From positions 248,001-312,000 of the forward strand of contig SAXG01000041.1 of assembly GCA_012932865.1 (NCBI GenBank): a stretch of DNA of 64,000 nucleotides, in the 5' to 3' direction. The notes below the pieces were generated by a model. That model worked only from the letters and a program-made list of their open reading frames with translations. It was not told the origin of the DNA and searched no databases. The stretch is from Amylostereum areolatum (Eukaryota > Basidiomycota > Agaricomycetes > Russulales > Stereaceae). Positions 25,074-38,650 of the stretch are shown here, piece by piece (the stretch's first letter is position 1; the number at the start of each line of letters is the position of its first letter). Made by a program: the position numbers and the translations under genes.

Positions 25074-26068
25074 CACATACATAGCATATATTTTAAGCAC
25101 CAAATCCATACATCCATGTACTTAAGTACCTCGTACATGGTCTATGTCGTTGTTTGAGACGCATGTGTTGAACATCGCGCAGAGTATCCACATGAGACCG
25201 CCGATGAGCAAGGCATGTTCTTTCAAGAATCCTCTTCGATCATAGAAGACTTACTCGCCGTTCTCGTAGTACAGGCCACGGATCGTCTTTCTTTCACAAA
25301 GCCTGAGCTCATACAAGAAGGCTCGTGATCGAGACTTGCGTTGGAAGCGAAGTAGGTGCAATTTCCCAACAATCTCCGCTCATCAAAGGACCATCTAATC
25401 ATAGTTGACCGTTCATGCAGTGCACCGACGCAGAACGATCTAACGAAACGCACGTCTCTAGAGCGATTGAGCTTGCTCAAAGTCGAACAAAAAGGGAGCA
25501 GTCGCCGGTCAACGAGAAGCGTCCAGTTGGTCCGAACACATCATATTCTCCTTCCTTTGCTTGCTTATTCAGAGCTTCGGGCGGTCAAAATCCAAGTTGC
25601 ACGCGCGGTATGCACCTTGCGCCTGAGACACTGATCATTGCGACTGACCCGCCAATTTTCTAGCGTCGTTGCGGAGAGAAATGTTCTCCGCGTGTGATGC
25701 CCGTATGTCCGGCCGTGGTCTTCGTCGCTTGGACCCGTGACAGTGGAACTGCCAACTGTACTAGTATATAGTCCCCTCAACGACGAAGTTCAAGATCTAT
25801 ACATCAAAATACCATGTACACCTGATCGCTGCGACAGGTGCAGTGTTAAATAAACATTGCCCATGCAACAATGTAAATCCAAACAAAAGTGTCTACTATT
25901 GACTCCGCGCCGGCCATATCATCTTCTCGTCGAGGAAACAGGCTAGGAAAATGTTTGCTAAGAGACAGAGAATAGGCGCAACCGAACAGAGCATACGGGA
26001 TGGGTATTGGTTACACCAAGCCGATACCCGGCTCTCGTCCATCGGAGTTTTCACATGAGATACTCCAT

Positions 26069-27616
26069 CTATACTTGATCATGGACGTAAGATTGTTCCG
26101 GCGCCCGCATATGCCCCATCTGCATGTCAAACCCAGAAGCGGCAGGTTGAAACGAGAGCGGGATTGAGATAGGCCTATCGTAGGTGAAGTTGCGGTCGAG
26201 ATGCGATTTCTCCAGAGCGACCAGCACAATAACGATCGTTGGGTATATACCCTGCGTAAGATCGTGTCATCGAAGGAAGGCCAGACAGCTCTGGCCATGG
26301 GGACGTACGATAACATGCAAGAGTGCCCCATCCCAAAATACGTCCCATGCAGAGATGAACCTCGACGCTGTCGAGGGTACCCGTGAATCCGGTCGGACTA
26401 CATGGTAGTCGAACCCAAGGGCTGTGCTGGCAACAACAAAAATCTGTGTAATGCGTGAGCAGAAAAAGGGCCACCACGGGATGAAGAGCGCACCCATGTC
26501 AAACAGTACAGAATGCCAGATTCTATAATCAAAGCCAGAGTCTTTTCTACAAGAGTGTAGGTACCACTTCGGCGAAGGTATTCTTTGATCAGCCGACGAT
26601 GCTGCCTAGAATAACCAGACAAGAAATATCAGATCGACTGCATCTTCAACGCCCACCGGATCTCACACACCATGCTCTACATCCTATCAGTGAGGTAGCC
26701 CAGAGGTTGATTACGAGCGATAGAGTGAAGGCGGCGAGCCCTGCAGCATCGTATTGGAAGAGATATGATGGAATCGGTCCCTTCCAGGCCTCACATGCGT
26801 GGGATGTTGCAAGTCCGGACATAGCTGTGCACAATGCTGGATGAGTGATCGTGCTTCTCTGCTTACAAGCAACGCAGAGACTTACCGACTGATCCTAACA
26901 GTAGCACTAGCGATATCATGGAAAACAATTGGTTTTGCTTCCACAAGACCCACGCCCTCCACAGCACGATAAAACCACCGATAGGCATCTAGATTTCTTT
27001 TAGCACAATGTGGACGTCAAGCAATGCCGGTGGTGCTATACGTTCATAGCCAGCACGGCAGTGGAGATACAATTTTGTCCTGGAATTCCTACTTTGGGAG
27101 ATTCATCTGCAATGAGTTTCGCTGCCAATTCCTTGGCCCTACGTCCGCAGGGCTCGCCCCCGGCGTAAGCTTCCATGCAGGTCTGCGCATACTTCGTCAC
27201 GGAGTTTGCAATAGCTGCATATTTCGCCATGGATAGAACTGGTAAAATCCAAGTGAGAGTGGCATTCGCGTACAGCACGACGACGGCCAATAGCATGAGC
27301 ACGTTGGGTACGCGGCGTGATTTTTTGCGCCTGCAGGAACGGAGTGTCAGACGAAAGGACGGCTGGTCATACGGCTTACACGAGGATATACATCGAGAGC
27401 AAGAAAAACAAAGAAAATGCGCCTGCATTTAGATAATGGTTGAGGCGTAATGCATCGATGCAGAAAAGAAATAGACACACCAAACATCGCTGTCTCGGCC
27501 AGTAGCCACGGTGGGAAGTCCGTAGCTATCACTCCGATAGCCTTACTAAGGCCCAGGACTTCGTGGGCGCTCAGAAATGTCAAGTTTCCTCCAAACTGCG
27601 GGTAAGCAGACGACAT
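26069..27616 (-). CDS. 7-TM membrane protein A3 (388 aa, intact)
   Basis: Closest paralogue of A2, and intact. Eight exons with the same intron positions and phases as A1 sum to 389 codons including stop. The sequence begins MSSAYPQFGGNLTFLSAHEV, and exon 1 ends in the split glycine of AETAMFG. Membrane segments include FSLFFLLSMYILV, VLMLLAVVVLYANATLTWIL, IVLWRAWVLWKQ, FSMISLVLLLGSVG, FTLSLVINLWATSLIG, TLALIIESGILYCLTW and YPTIVIVLVALEKSHLDR. The C-tail is about 40 residues, shorter than that of A1. An N-linked glycosylation site (NLT) sits in the short N-terminus. It lies 8.7 kb from A2 in the same orientation, within a tandem A-B-R array. The function of the family is unknown; plasma-membrane location is inferred from the topology. 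Confidence 0.8.
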
Positions 27617-27829
27617 CGTGAGCACTCGAACAGAAGGTGGCCCAGACGGGGGGTGAGAGCTGAGGGATGGGAGATCAGTGTCAGAACCCAAACGATCCTT
27701 TTAATCCTACGGGCCTTGGGTTTCCAGGCGTCTCTCCGCACAGCGCATAGGAACAGTAAAGGGCGCCGTAGCGATGAGATATACCGAGATAACTCCGTGT
27801 GAAGATGGCAAGACGTTGTTCAAACTTCA

Positions 27830-30579
27830 GAGTTGCTTGGCGTGGAACCTTGAATTTTAGACCTCGGCCAAATCCTGATTTGAATCCGGTATGTCCTCAA
27901 CTGAAGTGCGAAGAGATGAGGTCAAGGAGATGAAGTGAGGGCAACTCATGTAAAGATACACGAGACCAATTTGGTTTGTAAACCTTGGGGTAATACATCA
28001 AGCTGCGCTCCGTAGAACACGACAGAAGGCGTAAGGCTCTGCTTCCTCTGAACGTCGAATCCTCGGCCTCAGGGTAGGAGCGACGCGGAACTTGCGATGA
28101 GGGATGTCGTATGGTCCCAATCCAGCCAATCAAAAAATGAGGATTTACGAGCTGTTGTAGTGAGCACGGCAAAGTAAGCAGGGATTGCGCGGGATTGGGG
28201 CATGAAGTACTTGCAGCATGTTGATGTTGATGAGGACGGTTGCGCGTTCCGTTGCCGGCGCATGATTTGCCTCCGTTGCGATGTGCAGAGATCGGAAAAG
28301 GTGACAGCTAGCTCTCGGGCTGGCCGCTGTCAGTAGAACTAAAGGTGGCCACGGAGAAGATACCCAATAATCAGCGGACCATGGAGCTCGAATATCGACA
28401 AGCCAAGAGAATCGCGATCCGTTGCATCGTTGTGACATTCAACGCAGAAGACGGAACAAGCGGGGCACGTCCATGTCAAGTTAAGAGTCAATGGCAGGGG
28501 AAGCTCCGCCCGCACGAAGTTACAGCATAGCTCATGCTAGGCTAGAACGGGAATAAGGGTGAGCCAGGCGGACAGAGGTACGAAGCTGTACACGTACATT
28601 ACAAAGATCGTGATCCCTCCTATTGGCGAGAGGCCACCGTCGAGGAAATGGACGATGAGCGGTACTGCACTGCATGCTTGCAACTTCAAATGGCGTTCCG
28701 AGAGAGTGAGGTCTGACAGAAGAGAAACATTGTAAGCAAGCGCATCGAAGAACGGAGGGGAGCGACTAACCAGGGTCAACGTGAAGGCGATCAATAGTTT
28801 TGCCGCTCAGAAAGGCGAAAAAATTATTGTAGAACCTTAGAAACGTATCAGCTCAGGGAGAATTATCTAGCGACACAAGCCGTCAGTAGAAGTTGAACTG
28901 TAGAACGTCCCAGTCGCAGTAAGAATACGTACGGCTAGGTGGACGATGCTTAGACAGCCTTCGTGAGGGTGAGGTTGCCCGGTTCCCCATACTCGTCGGA
29001 CGCGACATGCCTGACAGAAACGGGCAGAAAGAAGGCCGTCGTAGCTTTCATTCAAACATAACCGCATAAGACTCCTCGTGGCGTGGTAAATGTAAGAATA
29101 GCCGATGGGGGGACACATGCCCTAGATAAAAACCCCGCCATCAGAAAGGGAACGGTCCCGGTGATGACTAGACGCACAGTTATTTGGATAAGGGCCCCGC
29201 CTACAAGCATACATCATGTCGTTTTGAAACATTGCGCCCCCAACTCCGAAAAGTACGCATGCGGTGTCGAATTCGGGAGCCTGACGAGCAACGGCAGCAA
29301 TTTGTGAGTAAAACATGATGCTAGGGAGAAGACGTACCCTCATAGCAGCATACGATCCTAGATTCGCGTAAGAACACCACAATTCTCTCGGCTCCGTAGA
29401 ACTAAGTCTGCTTGGATGTCGAGGCGCCGATGCGAGAGTAATCATGTTAGGCAAGTCTTGCGACAGACGACGCAAGCGAGATTAGGAGAGAATTAACCGT
29501 AAGGAACAGGTGAGCGTGGCCGTGGTTAGAAAGGGTACGGGGAGGAAGGAACGTAGATTCAGATGGCTAAAAGCGGGGAGCAAAGGGTGAGACAAGAACG
29601 ATGAGAGACAACTAGAAACTTACGGAGACCGAGATATGTGCGGATAACAGTGACAGTGATTGCGTGGCCCAGGACTTTGGTATACTTTTGTCGCCGAAAA
29701 ATGATCTGCTTGGGGTGTGGTTTTTACCTTGCGGAAGCATTGCATCGGGATATTGTGGGTTCGGTGGTTCCAGCAGGTCATCTACGGATAGGATAATCCT
29801 AAATCAAAAGAAAGCGCGGGGGATATGAAGGAGATAGTAGATTGAAGCGCATACGTAGGCGGTATAAACACTATATGAAAGCAAGAGTAGCCGTGCGAGA
29901 GTAAACGAAAACAGGGAGAAAGCAAGAAGAAAGATACGGCAAATGTGAGTGTGACGATGGCGGATGTTGCGGAGCGATAAAGCGGATGACTTGGGAGGAC
30001 GGGATGTTGGAAAGCGTTCGGAAAGCGAACCGAAAACAAGGTGAGGATATGGTAAAAAGGCGAGTAGATGCATGGTCGTAAATCAGATATATCCTGTGGT
30101 AAATGGCGCAAGCGTTATGGTAACCTATGAAGAACTGGGTGTGGTGTTAGGAGGGAAACGAGGCCGAGGCAGGTAAGGTGGAACGCACCCCGTCTTCCGT
30201 TAACAAGTAGCCACCACGCCATTCCGAAACACGCGGCGGCGGCTACGGCGGCGGCGATGAGCAGAGAGATCATGCGTCTCTCGTAACGGATGGCCGTCTC
30301 GGCGGTGATGCTTGGTGTCGAGGTCGAACGAAGCTTCGAGGGTGTGTGCGCACGAACGCGAGCATCGGTGTTGATTCGGAGGCGGGATCGCCGGTCGCGA
30401 AGACGGTAGCCGCCCTTCTCGATGGCCACCGACGGCGAAGACTGAACGGGCCTGCCCGAGAACAGCATGTAGGATGGTGGAGATGAGGTGGTGGTGGTGG
30501 TGGTGGACGTTGTGCTCGCGTGCTTCAACGCTCGCTGGATTGCTGAGTCAGCGTTTCCTAAGCGCCCGCCATTCGCCAT
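27830..30579 (-). CDS. B3 segment, possible membrane-protein gene, integrity doubtful
   Basis: Best preserved B copy. An ATG at 30579 opens a 130-residue block rich in Ser/Thr with a basic RLRDRRSRLR segment. It ends in a membrane helix (MISLLIAAAVAAAACFGMAW, then WLLVNGRRG) at a GT donor near 30195. After an intron ending in TTCATAG near 30125, a second block continues with YHNACAIYHRIYLIYDHAST and a hydrophobic stretch containing FTLARLLLLSYSVYTAYVCA. Further left, only scattered open blocks match B2 (for example around 29730 MQCFRKVK, matching MQRSHKVK at 22054). Either one long multi-exon gene or two short ones could be present. I could not connect the exons into a full protein, so only the 5' part is supported as coding. 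Confidence 0.35.
30486..30506. repeat. GGT trinucleotide repeat
   Basis: Seven GGT units inside the first B3 exon; on the coding (minus) strand they read as a Thr run. B2 has a shorter version near 22784. Confidence 0.85.
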
Positions 30580-30599
30580 TGTTCGACGCGACGACGCTG

Positions 30600-32940
30600 G
30601 CGCTCTTGCGCTCCACTACTTACCACCATCGTCCTTGCATCATCCATCACTTCCGTGACTTCTCCCTCACTCTGTCTCGGGACATCTCTCATACTCTGTG
30701 TCTTCTTCCCCGTCGTGGCCTTGCTCGAAATGTGACACCTAAGCCTTCTCATCAGAATGGCCCTCAAACGAACTGCGCCTTCTACGGGCCGTCCCAAGAA
30801 ATTCGTTCTCATCGCCTCTGATTGGGGTCTTGTGCATGGCCGCGGAAAGGATCTCTCATTCCTACTGACTCCACAGGGATCGACTTGGCTGCGGTGGATA
30901 TTCCAGCCGATGAATGTGCGTTTCTCTATTTCCTTTATCTCCTCTTCGTCGCACTACACCGACCGACCATATCTCCACTTCTCTATCCTTCAGTTTCTCC
31001 CTTTTCTCATGTGTACATCCATCTCAACCCATTGCGTTATATCTAGCACCATTCATTGCTCCAGATCGCGTACCGCTCTGTCCTCAAAAACGCGCGATTT
31101 TTCCACCAACCTCAATTCTCTGATCCGTGTACCACGCCATGGACGAGCCGGCGGAGATTTTGAGGTCGCTGGACGAGGGATAATAGGCTGAATAAGGCTC
31201 GAAGAAGATAGCGATGAATCTTGGGCCCATTACAGTGAGTATCCTTGTGCCGTTCTCTCCTGATTTCCCCTCCTGATTTCAGTTCCTCTTCATCAGGTGA
31301 ATCTTAGAATCTTAGGGGATGTATATTATATGCATTTAATATAACGAAATGTCCATCGAACTCGTCGCGGAATGGCTCAGGATGCAAAACGTGGATTCGT
31401 GCATCTCATCTTCACCCTCACAGAGGGCCCCGGTCTCATTCGCAAGTGCAAGGTTCGAGCAGGGAATACCGTCATCCATCTCATACAAAAGGTAGACAAT
31501 TCACATTTTGATCGCTCTACGGCGCGACTGACCCTGCAACCTAACAGTAGTACGATTCAAATCGCGTTTGTCGTAATGTAGATCAACGTCGCTCGTGTAT
31601 CCACTCCAGTCTCATGCGGTCAACGGAAGTCCAAGCTCCTACCCAAAGCACTGTTTCTGTCGTCGTCCTATTCCTACTTCCCCTTTTTGAAGATGGGCCT
31701 TCACTTCGGACAAGTTCATCCTAGCCCTGAGCAGTGACAATATCCACGCGAGCGAGGCCTGGGGAACGGCGAGAAATGACCATATTTCCAACAAAACGTC
31801 GCACTCATGCACTGGCCTTCGACGCCGAGAAGAACTGGATGTTTCTAACCGGTAGCTCGATTTATTGTACGTCTCCTTCCATCGCTTGATGACTGTTGCT
31901 TATCCTGGGCCTCTGACTTGCTAGCGTCACAGCGTTGCTTCGTTGCCAAACTTTTGGCCTTTCGATCACTGCCGTTGGTGGTTCGACCTTTCTCGATCGA
32001 TGTCGAATTCAAGTCCACGTTACAAGAATTTCGGTCCTCCATTCCATTACGTACAACCATAATTTCCTATTGGATCTATCTTCACTTGAATCACTCTCGA
32101 CAACAACTTGGGGTAAACACGTTCGGTTTCATTTGTCAAGTGTACCAACTGACCGCTTGCTTGATTCCAACCTTGTAGTTTAACTATACATCTAACTATA
32201 CATCTGAGGAGGTGTTCTATTTCTCGCCCTTCTTCTCGAAGCATCGACCTCTAAACCACAGTTGAAGTTGGGAATTTCGGATATTCCAACGTTCCCTTAC
32301 ATCCATGCCAAGGTCGTGAACGTGTTTTCTCGCAAAGCCACTGGCTGAGGAACAAACGAAATCTACGCGACGAAATCACAGACAGGGCTCAACACGACTT
32401 GGAGCACCCGGACAAAACCCCAAGCCAGCGACTTTGTATTACTATTGGTCTTGAGCACCCCCCCCCCCAAGGCCATTCTGTCGCCTCTATAAGCCGTGAT
32501 ACGCTTCCTCGATCGGAACACATGCCGCCTCAAGAACATAATATCTCGTCTTTATCTCACTGTTGCAATCGATCCTTCCATCTTCCAGCGACACCCCAGC
32601 AGCACTTCCCTCTTCCTGTCCAATTGTCGGGCCGGTTGCTTCAATTTTCACTCAGGTTTGACCGTCGGATTATGGAATCGGTGAATCCCTAACTCTTAAC
32701 TATCATGCCCGTAAACGGACGTAGGCCTGTGTGTTTTGATTTGTAAGTTTAGCCTCTTACCTTGTTTCGTGTTCTCATCTCATGGGTTACTGATCTAGCG
32801 AGACAGATATACTTAAGTAAAGGTCGATCGCCGCATTGCATTTTACATGAGGCCCTTGTCGCACCGGTGAATGAATTCAAAGTTGACCTCGAGGCCGTAG
32901 TTGGCGGTCGCAGGTAGATTAGGACATCCAATTACAGATC
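30600..32940. repeat. Gene-poor, R-like region right of B3
   Basis: No confident gene. Intron-like tracts recur, for example CCAACTGACCGCTTG...CTTGTAG near 32150 and a similar CCAACTGATCGCTCTC...CACAG near 44655. The place right of a B copy matches other R regions, but no exact telomere-like tract was found here. An ATG at 30757 followed by ALKRTAPSTGRPKKFVL opens only a short frame. Confidence 0.35.
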
Positions 32941-32946
32941 AAGCCA

Positions 32947-35900
32947 CTAATCCACAGGGAACAAGAGCCATGAGAATACAAGGCGAGCCCAATGCGTCAC
33001 CATCGATATAATAATATAGGAAAAGGAACTCGAAACCTCCGTATCATGTCGATTTCGTTGTAGCCAACACTGAGCCCAATCTTTCCCGTGTACCAAGTTA
33101 TCCAAGTCGACGTGCACTTTTGGGGCGCCGAACACATCGATCTGTGGGGGAAGACAGAGTCCTTTCCTCAGCGGCGGCGGAACCCATAATATCTTCTCCG
33201 TGGATCTTCCTTGGTATACCCAACCGTCCTCGTTGAGCCACAGCTCGTTGTCGCCTTTGCTATCCATACGACCTTGCATTTTCGGCCCGACGTCCCAAAT
33301 GCGCACAGTGCGATCTTCAGCAGTAGACACGAGGCGGAGGCTGCCCTGGTCGGAGAACTGCATATTATTGATGGGGGCAGTATGACCTCTAAGAGGCGCA
33401 ACGACCAGTTTCCCGGTACTGATCTCCAGCACGCGAATAATTGAATCGAGCCCTGCTACTGCCACCCATTGACCGTCGGGAGACCATGCTACCTCTTGCA
33501 TAGCTTCAGTATCTTCAGGCGGCGATATCTGGTGGGCCTTTTCACCGCTTTGCACATTCCAGATGATGATTTTCTCCTTGTCGATACTGACAAGGTATCG
33601 TCCGTCCGGAGAGAAATCGACACATGACACTCGGCTGGTGTGCCCCTCCATACGGCCATGAAGTGCGGTCCCTTTCTTGACATCCCAGATGCACACGCTC
33701 ATATCGAACGAGCACGACGCTACAAGGCTGCCGTCGGGATTGAACCCGATTGAAGGAATGTGCTGTCGATGCACCCCTCCCATACCACCGTTTAGCAGCA
33801 CGCCTTTGGAGACGTCCCACACAGAGAGCGCTTGGGTATTCCTGGTAATAGTGGCAAGCATTTTCCCGTCCGGCGAAAAGGCCACGTCCCCGGTTGCGTC
33901 GCCACCGAACAAGCGACGCAACCGTTTGCCGGTCGTCATATCATACACGCGTGCGCCCCGACTTGTCCCTATGGCCGCAAGCTTGCCATCGGGTGATATA
34001 TTGATGGACCCGCGTCCTGAGACTGGCTCATCGTCGATAAAAGGGCCTCCAAGTGACGAACCGGTCTGTGTATTCCACCTGAGATATTGGTATCCATCGG
34101 TGACATTGATTGTCTTTCCGTCCCGGAGGCAATGGGCTAAAAAGAATGGTTTGTATGCAGGAGGTGCTTCCTCGTTTGGTGTGGGTATGGCCCACACTTT
34201 GATAAGGCCGTCGCCGTAGCCGCCTGACACCATTCGAGAATTCGAAACAAGACAAAGGGAGTTTATGGATCCTGAATGTGCACCAGCGTAATCGGCGGTT
34301 ACTTGTCCAGTTGACACGTCCCATGTAGTGAAACGACCATCGTCTGAACCAGAGAAGAGACGTTCGCTGTCGTTTGAAAATGTCAATGCAAGGGGCTCCG
34401 TGCCGGCACGGTAACTCGGGAACGAGCGAATTTGTGTTTGCGTGTCCAAGCTCCATAGTCGGATACTTTCGTCGCTTTCGCCGGCCGAAGCGATGTATTT
34501 CCCAGACTTGGCCACCGCGACCACCTGAACGTAGCCGCGATGTGCCGCCATCGGGTTCCCAAAGGGAAGGCCTGTAGACTTGTTCCACACGCGCACCGTA
34601 CCATCGTCTCCACCGGACACGATATAATCACCACTGGGGGTCCATGTGACCGATCGAACCTATGAGTAGTTCCGTCAAAGTGAGATTCTGAACGAAAGCG
34701 AAGGATTATGTATGAGATATCACGCACATATGCATAGTGTCCTCTAAGAGGAGCTATATCCGACATCATGGTAATATTTTTAATGTTGACAATCCGAATA
34801 GTAGTATCGTCAGAACAAGATGCGAGCTGGGTACCATCTGGAGAAATGGCGATCCCACGAATCCAATCCGTGTGCGCTGGGAAAGTTTCTCCCAGTTGTG
34901 TTCCGGTGTTTGAATCCCATATGCGAATGCCGCCATCCATAGAACCGGTAATAAGACGATCTTTAGAGAAGGCCAACGCGAGGACTTTGTTCTCGTCCCC
35001 ATCTGGTAGGGTAGTCAACGATGCTCCAGTCTTGATACTGAAAACATGTACAGTTGAGACCCTTGACTTTGGATGAACGTGGACCACCTTGGCCGCAACC
35101 CGTCTTCCATCAGCGGAGAGGGCCAGCCCAGCATTGACTCGGATGGTCTCGTCGGATTGGAGGGAACTGTCCGATGCCAAGAACGAAAGCTGCCAGGGAG
35201 ACCATTCCAGTATATGGCTGGCATCAATGTAGCTCGCAATTGAACGGTGATTGTGGAGATTGGGCTGAAATCGCCCGCGTAGACGAAACAACGGGGGACA
35301 GAGATGAAGGGCTGATGTATAAACATGGGCTGGACTGAACGCAATGGCATCGCGGAACGTCGATACGAAGAGGCTGGCATCCGCGGCCAACTCAGAAAGT
35401 TCCTTGTTCCCATTGTACTGCATACGACCTGCTGTCAGAATGATATACCGTGGATGTATGGCCACTCACTCACCTCGAGCCATTCAGTGACAATAGAAAG
35501 CAGTCTTGGCGTGTCGTCTGTACGGCCCAATGCACTCATGACTTCAAGCCAGTATAGCCAGCGCGTGTCTGTGAAGAAGGTTTTTATCAACTCGAAAAGC
35601 TCGGTGCCATCTTGCTGGTCACGAAAAGTTGCGTCTCGTTCGTCTGTCCTCGACTCGTCGTCCCTGGCGCGCCTATCAGGCGCGTGGTTTGTTGCGAAGT
35701 CTGTCCCAAAGTCATCTGTAAGAGCCTGTGTGGATGCACTTTGGATGTGCTCTGCCCAGAATTGGGATGCATATGCAAGCTCCGGTGTGATGATTGATGT
35801 TTTGTCCACCGTTTTGTACGACGACTCCAGTGCACAGATGTTGAACTTAAGCTGGTCGTGCAAGATTCGAAGGCACACCTGTGCCAGATCGCGGTTAGAT

Positions 35901-37856
35901 TGCATCCGATTTATGGCAAACGTGGGTTTGCATCGTTTTCCACTTTGATCGGTGATATAGGAGGAAAATGAGGGGTGCCGAAGATCGATGATACTGGCAT
36001 CATTGTTCAGGTGGACGATGGGGAGTAGCTTCTGGAGCGATTCCTTAAGGCTCAACTGTGAGTTCGAGGCTAACAAAGACTTGAGGATGGGCGATGGGAG
36101 GGATCCCTTTGAAATCGCAATAGCGCCCACTATCCGATGAACATCGCCGAAGCCGTAGGGGAAAATGGAATCTAAGATTTTTTCAAATGACTTGTCGCAA
36201 TACTTCGCTGAAGTACTGTCTAATACGACCTTCGCGAGCTGTGCGTCCCTGTCTTGGTCTCGGGTTGCACCTATCGACGAAACAATTGCATGTGCCCAAG
36301 AAAACAACCCGGCAGAGTCCTGTACGAGTTTTGAAATGATGTGTTCTCCTGGCCATGGATCCGCCATTGAGGTATGTCTCCTTGGCGCAAATTGCGACAG
36401 TTTATCTTCCAAAAATATTGTGATATCGCTGTCGTCATTGTCGCTACGATCCGCGCCGGAACGAAGCTCCAGATACTCGGCCTTTCTCTCTGCGACGGCC
36501 TGGGAAGTCCCCTCATGAGGACGAGCTGTCAACAAGAGCTTGAAGCATGACGGCAGTTCGGCCCACGAGTCTACAATGTTCGGATTCATTGGGTCATAGA
36601 AGTTAGCCGGGGCATCGACAATGACGACTAGGGGGGTCCGTTCCTCGAGAGGTATCGACCCAAACGCCCTTAGAATCTTCGCCAAGACCTCGGGGATGTC
36701 GGAACGTGTGGGTATGAACGAACTATCCAAAATGCGACACAAGGTGGTGCGGAATGCAGGATATGCATCTGCGATCGCCAAAGCGAGATCGCTGGAAACA
36801 CGCTCCTGGTTTTCGACATGATCATCTGTAAGGCACAGCAGAACAGAGCGCCGACTCGGAAGTTGGTCCTTCTTCAGTTCTGTCCAGACCTTGCTTACGA
36901 TGCACGTTTTCCCAGTTCCCAGTGCTCCGACCAGCAACAGAACATTGGACCCTGTTTCGGGTCTATCCCTTACTATCCACTCCCATATTTTCTGGAGTTG
37001 CTCCTTTCGGGTGCCTTTCTGGAGGGTGTGATCTGAGAGTCGGAGTCCGCTGGGTGGCTGATTTTGGTTTCTAAGCCAATCGAGCAGTTCATTCTCATGA
37101 TTCTCTGCGATAAATACTGTCAGCAGCGTACACCTGTCCACGATGGGAAGATAGTATCACCTGATAGCAAGTGACTTGCACGAGTGGATAGATTGATTGC
37201 CACATCCAACCCGATGGTGATGCTCAACATCTTGCGTCCTCGTCCTACCAGGTCCACCGTCCAGGGTACATCTAGCACAAATTTTATCAGATGACTATTG
37301 TAGATGACTATGCAACAAACAATATAATTCAACGCGCACCATGACGACCCTTCTTCTTTGAATTCGGTAAAGCCTGAAGCGCCAGCCTGAGTCGCCGGTG
37401 AATATCTGCACCCTGAAGTTGAGTTACATCTGGCAATGGTTCTCGGTGGCGGAAAGAGATGAGGGGGAAAGATCTATACAGTTGTATCGTCAATGTTACG
37501 TCTGTAGAAATTTCACTGTGTTATGATGTTCGATGTATATGAGTATGGGAATGACAGGCCGACCCTTCAGAAGGAAAAGGCACTCGGATACTTACATGCC
37601 GGTTTTCGCTTTCCACTTCCCACCGATCTTCAACAGGTCCATCGACTGCAGATCGCGTGCAGAATTGTTGGCCGTAATGACTGCACATTTGATTTGAGAG
37701 ATCTTATCGAATATGCCTTGGCCACCAATTACGATATCTAAACATATAACCGTCAACAGAGCGAATCATCCGCCGCATGCGAGGCTGTGTGCTCAAACCT
37801 TGCATATATATCGTGTAGCTCACTGGTACGTCATTGTCAGATACAGCGAGCGACAT
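32947..37856 (-). CDS. N1: NACHT-WD40 protein of the fungal NLR class (about 1506 aa)
   Basis: Seven exons: 37856-37799, 37737-37596, 37515-37340, 37271-37161, 37104-35474, 35417-34728 and 34659-32947. All phases agree, with 1507 codons. Residues 1-162 form a beta-rich, C2-like N-terminal module shared with N2. The NACHT nucleotide-binding domain starts about residue 190, with P-loop GALGTGKT at 222-229, Walker B VVIVDAPAN, and sensor-like LLLTARP. A helical region follows. From about residue 770 there are some 14 WD40 repeats (for example IRGIAISPDGTQLASCSDD, VRSVTWTPSGDYIVSGGDD), enough for two propellers. The tail WVPPPLRKGLCLPPQ and VHGKDW is conserved with N2. The Walker B motif lacks the second acidic residue. 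The protein continues past the end of N2 with a hydrophobic stretch. It is head-to-head with D1. Such proteins sense non-self and can trigger cell death; its ligand is unknown. A start further upstream (ATG at 38166 with another intron) is possible. Confidence 0.85.
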
Positions 37857-38650
37857 TTGTGCGGCCCTGGTATGCTTCGAAGGTTCCCTGGCGGCCTTGC
37901 TGGTTAGGGAGACCGTGGTACTCGACTCGGAAGCCGGTCGATGTAGCCTTCCGAGCTCCTGGAGGAGGTGTCCACAGGAAAAGCTAGGAATGAAGAAACC
38001 GGGATTCAAGAAATGAAGGGCGGAGCAGGACTGTGGGGGTAGGAGCAGAAAGGCGTCGGGTTGGCGAGCGTGCGGTTCTTTGATGATTCTGAGAACTAGG
38101 ACCCTGAGGGACGTCTGGGAGTTTTTTCAGCGTCAGTTGTGAAGTGCGGAGCATATTTGACAGCATACCAATACTAGAAGTAGGATTTGGGGTAATGTGA
38201 TGTTCACGGAAATGCGTTCCGTGAAATCAGAATTTCAAGTTCTTGCTAGCAGATGATGAACGCTCGACGAATCCGGGACTTCGTACTGTGACCGGTGACC
38301 GCCCACCAGTCGATAGGCTTGCTAGGAGTTGTGTATAGCTGAGTAGGGTCTTTCAAGTTTCAAGCCTAAGTAGTACATACTGGTAAGTAGTACGGGCCGC
38401 ACGTAATGGGCGTACTACAGTGTCCGCACTGCGGCCTACTGCGGCACGGGACGCCACCTGACACCACTTGATGGCGATGTCCTACGCCCGGTGTCCGAGG
38501 CTGTCAGACTTCCGTCTATGACTCTATATCTATTCCTCGAGAGTTCCGAGGCCGCCTAACAACGGACATACTTACGATAAGCACATATACTTAAGCACAC
38601 GCCGTGCTTGCTCTTGATTTTCAGAGACTGCGAGGAGTTGAAATCTCAAA
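37857..38650. promoter_or_regulatory. Divergent promoter region of N1 and D1
   Basis: About 0.8 kb between the start codons of two oppositely transcribed genes, so regulatory sites are probably shared. A CT-rich tract and a TATACTTAAG string at 38588 precede D1 by about 60 nt. The N1 side could contain an additional 5' exon (open frame from ATG 38166). No further gene was seen. Confidence 0.5.

Larger units (their letters stand above)
23600..25800. repeat. R repeat region between the RPB9 copy and A3
   Basis: The second large R copy, with about three sub-units (about 24120-24600, 24600-25080, 25300-25790). Each ends a CATCTAATCAT...CACGTCT block with an intron-like GCACTTTCTGCCTTAAAC...TGACCCGCCGATTTTCCAG tract. 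It aligns with 16130-17100. Stops interrupt all frames. One block at 24345-24405 (reading roughly SDEEKSSDSGDQGTTSIRTRA) looks like a former exon that is also recognisable at 16360-16425. Confidence 0.6.
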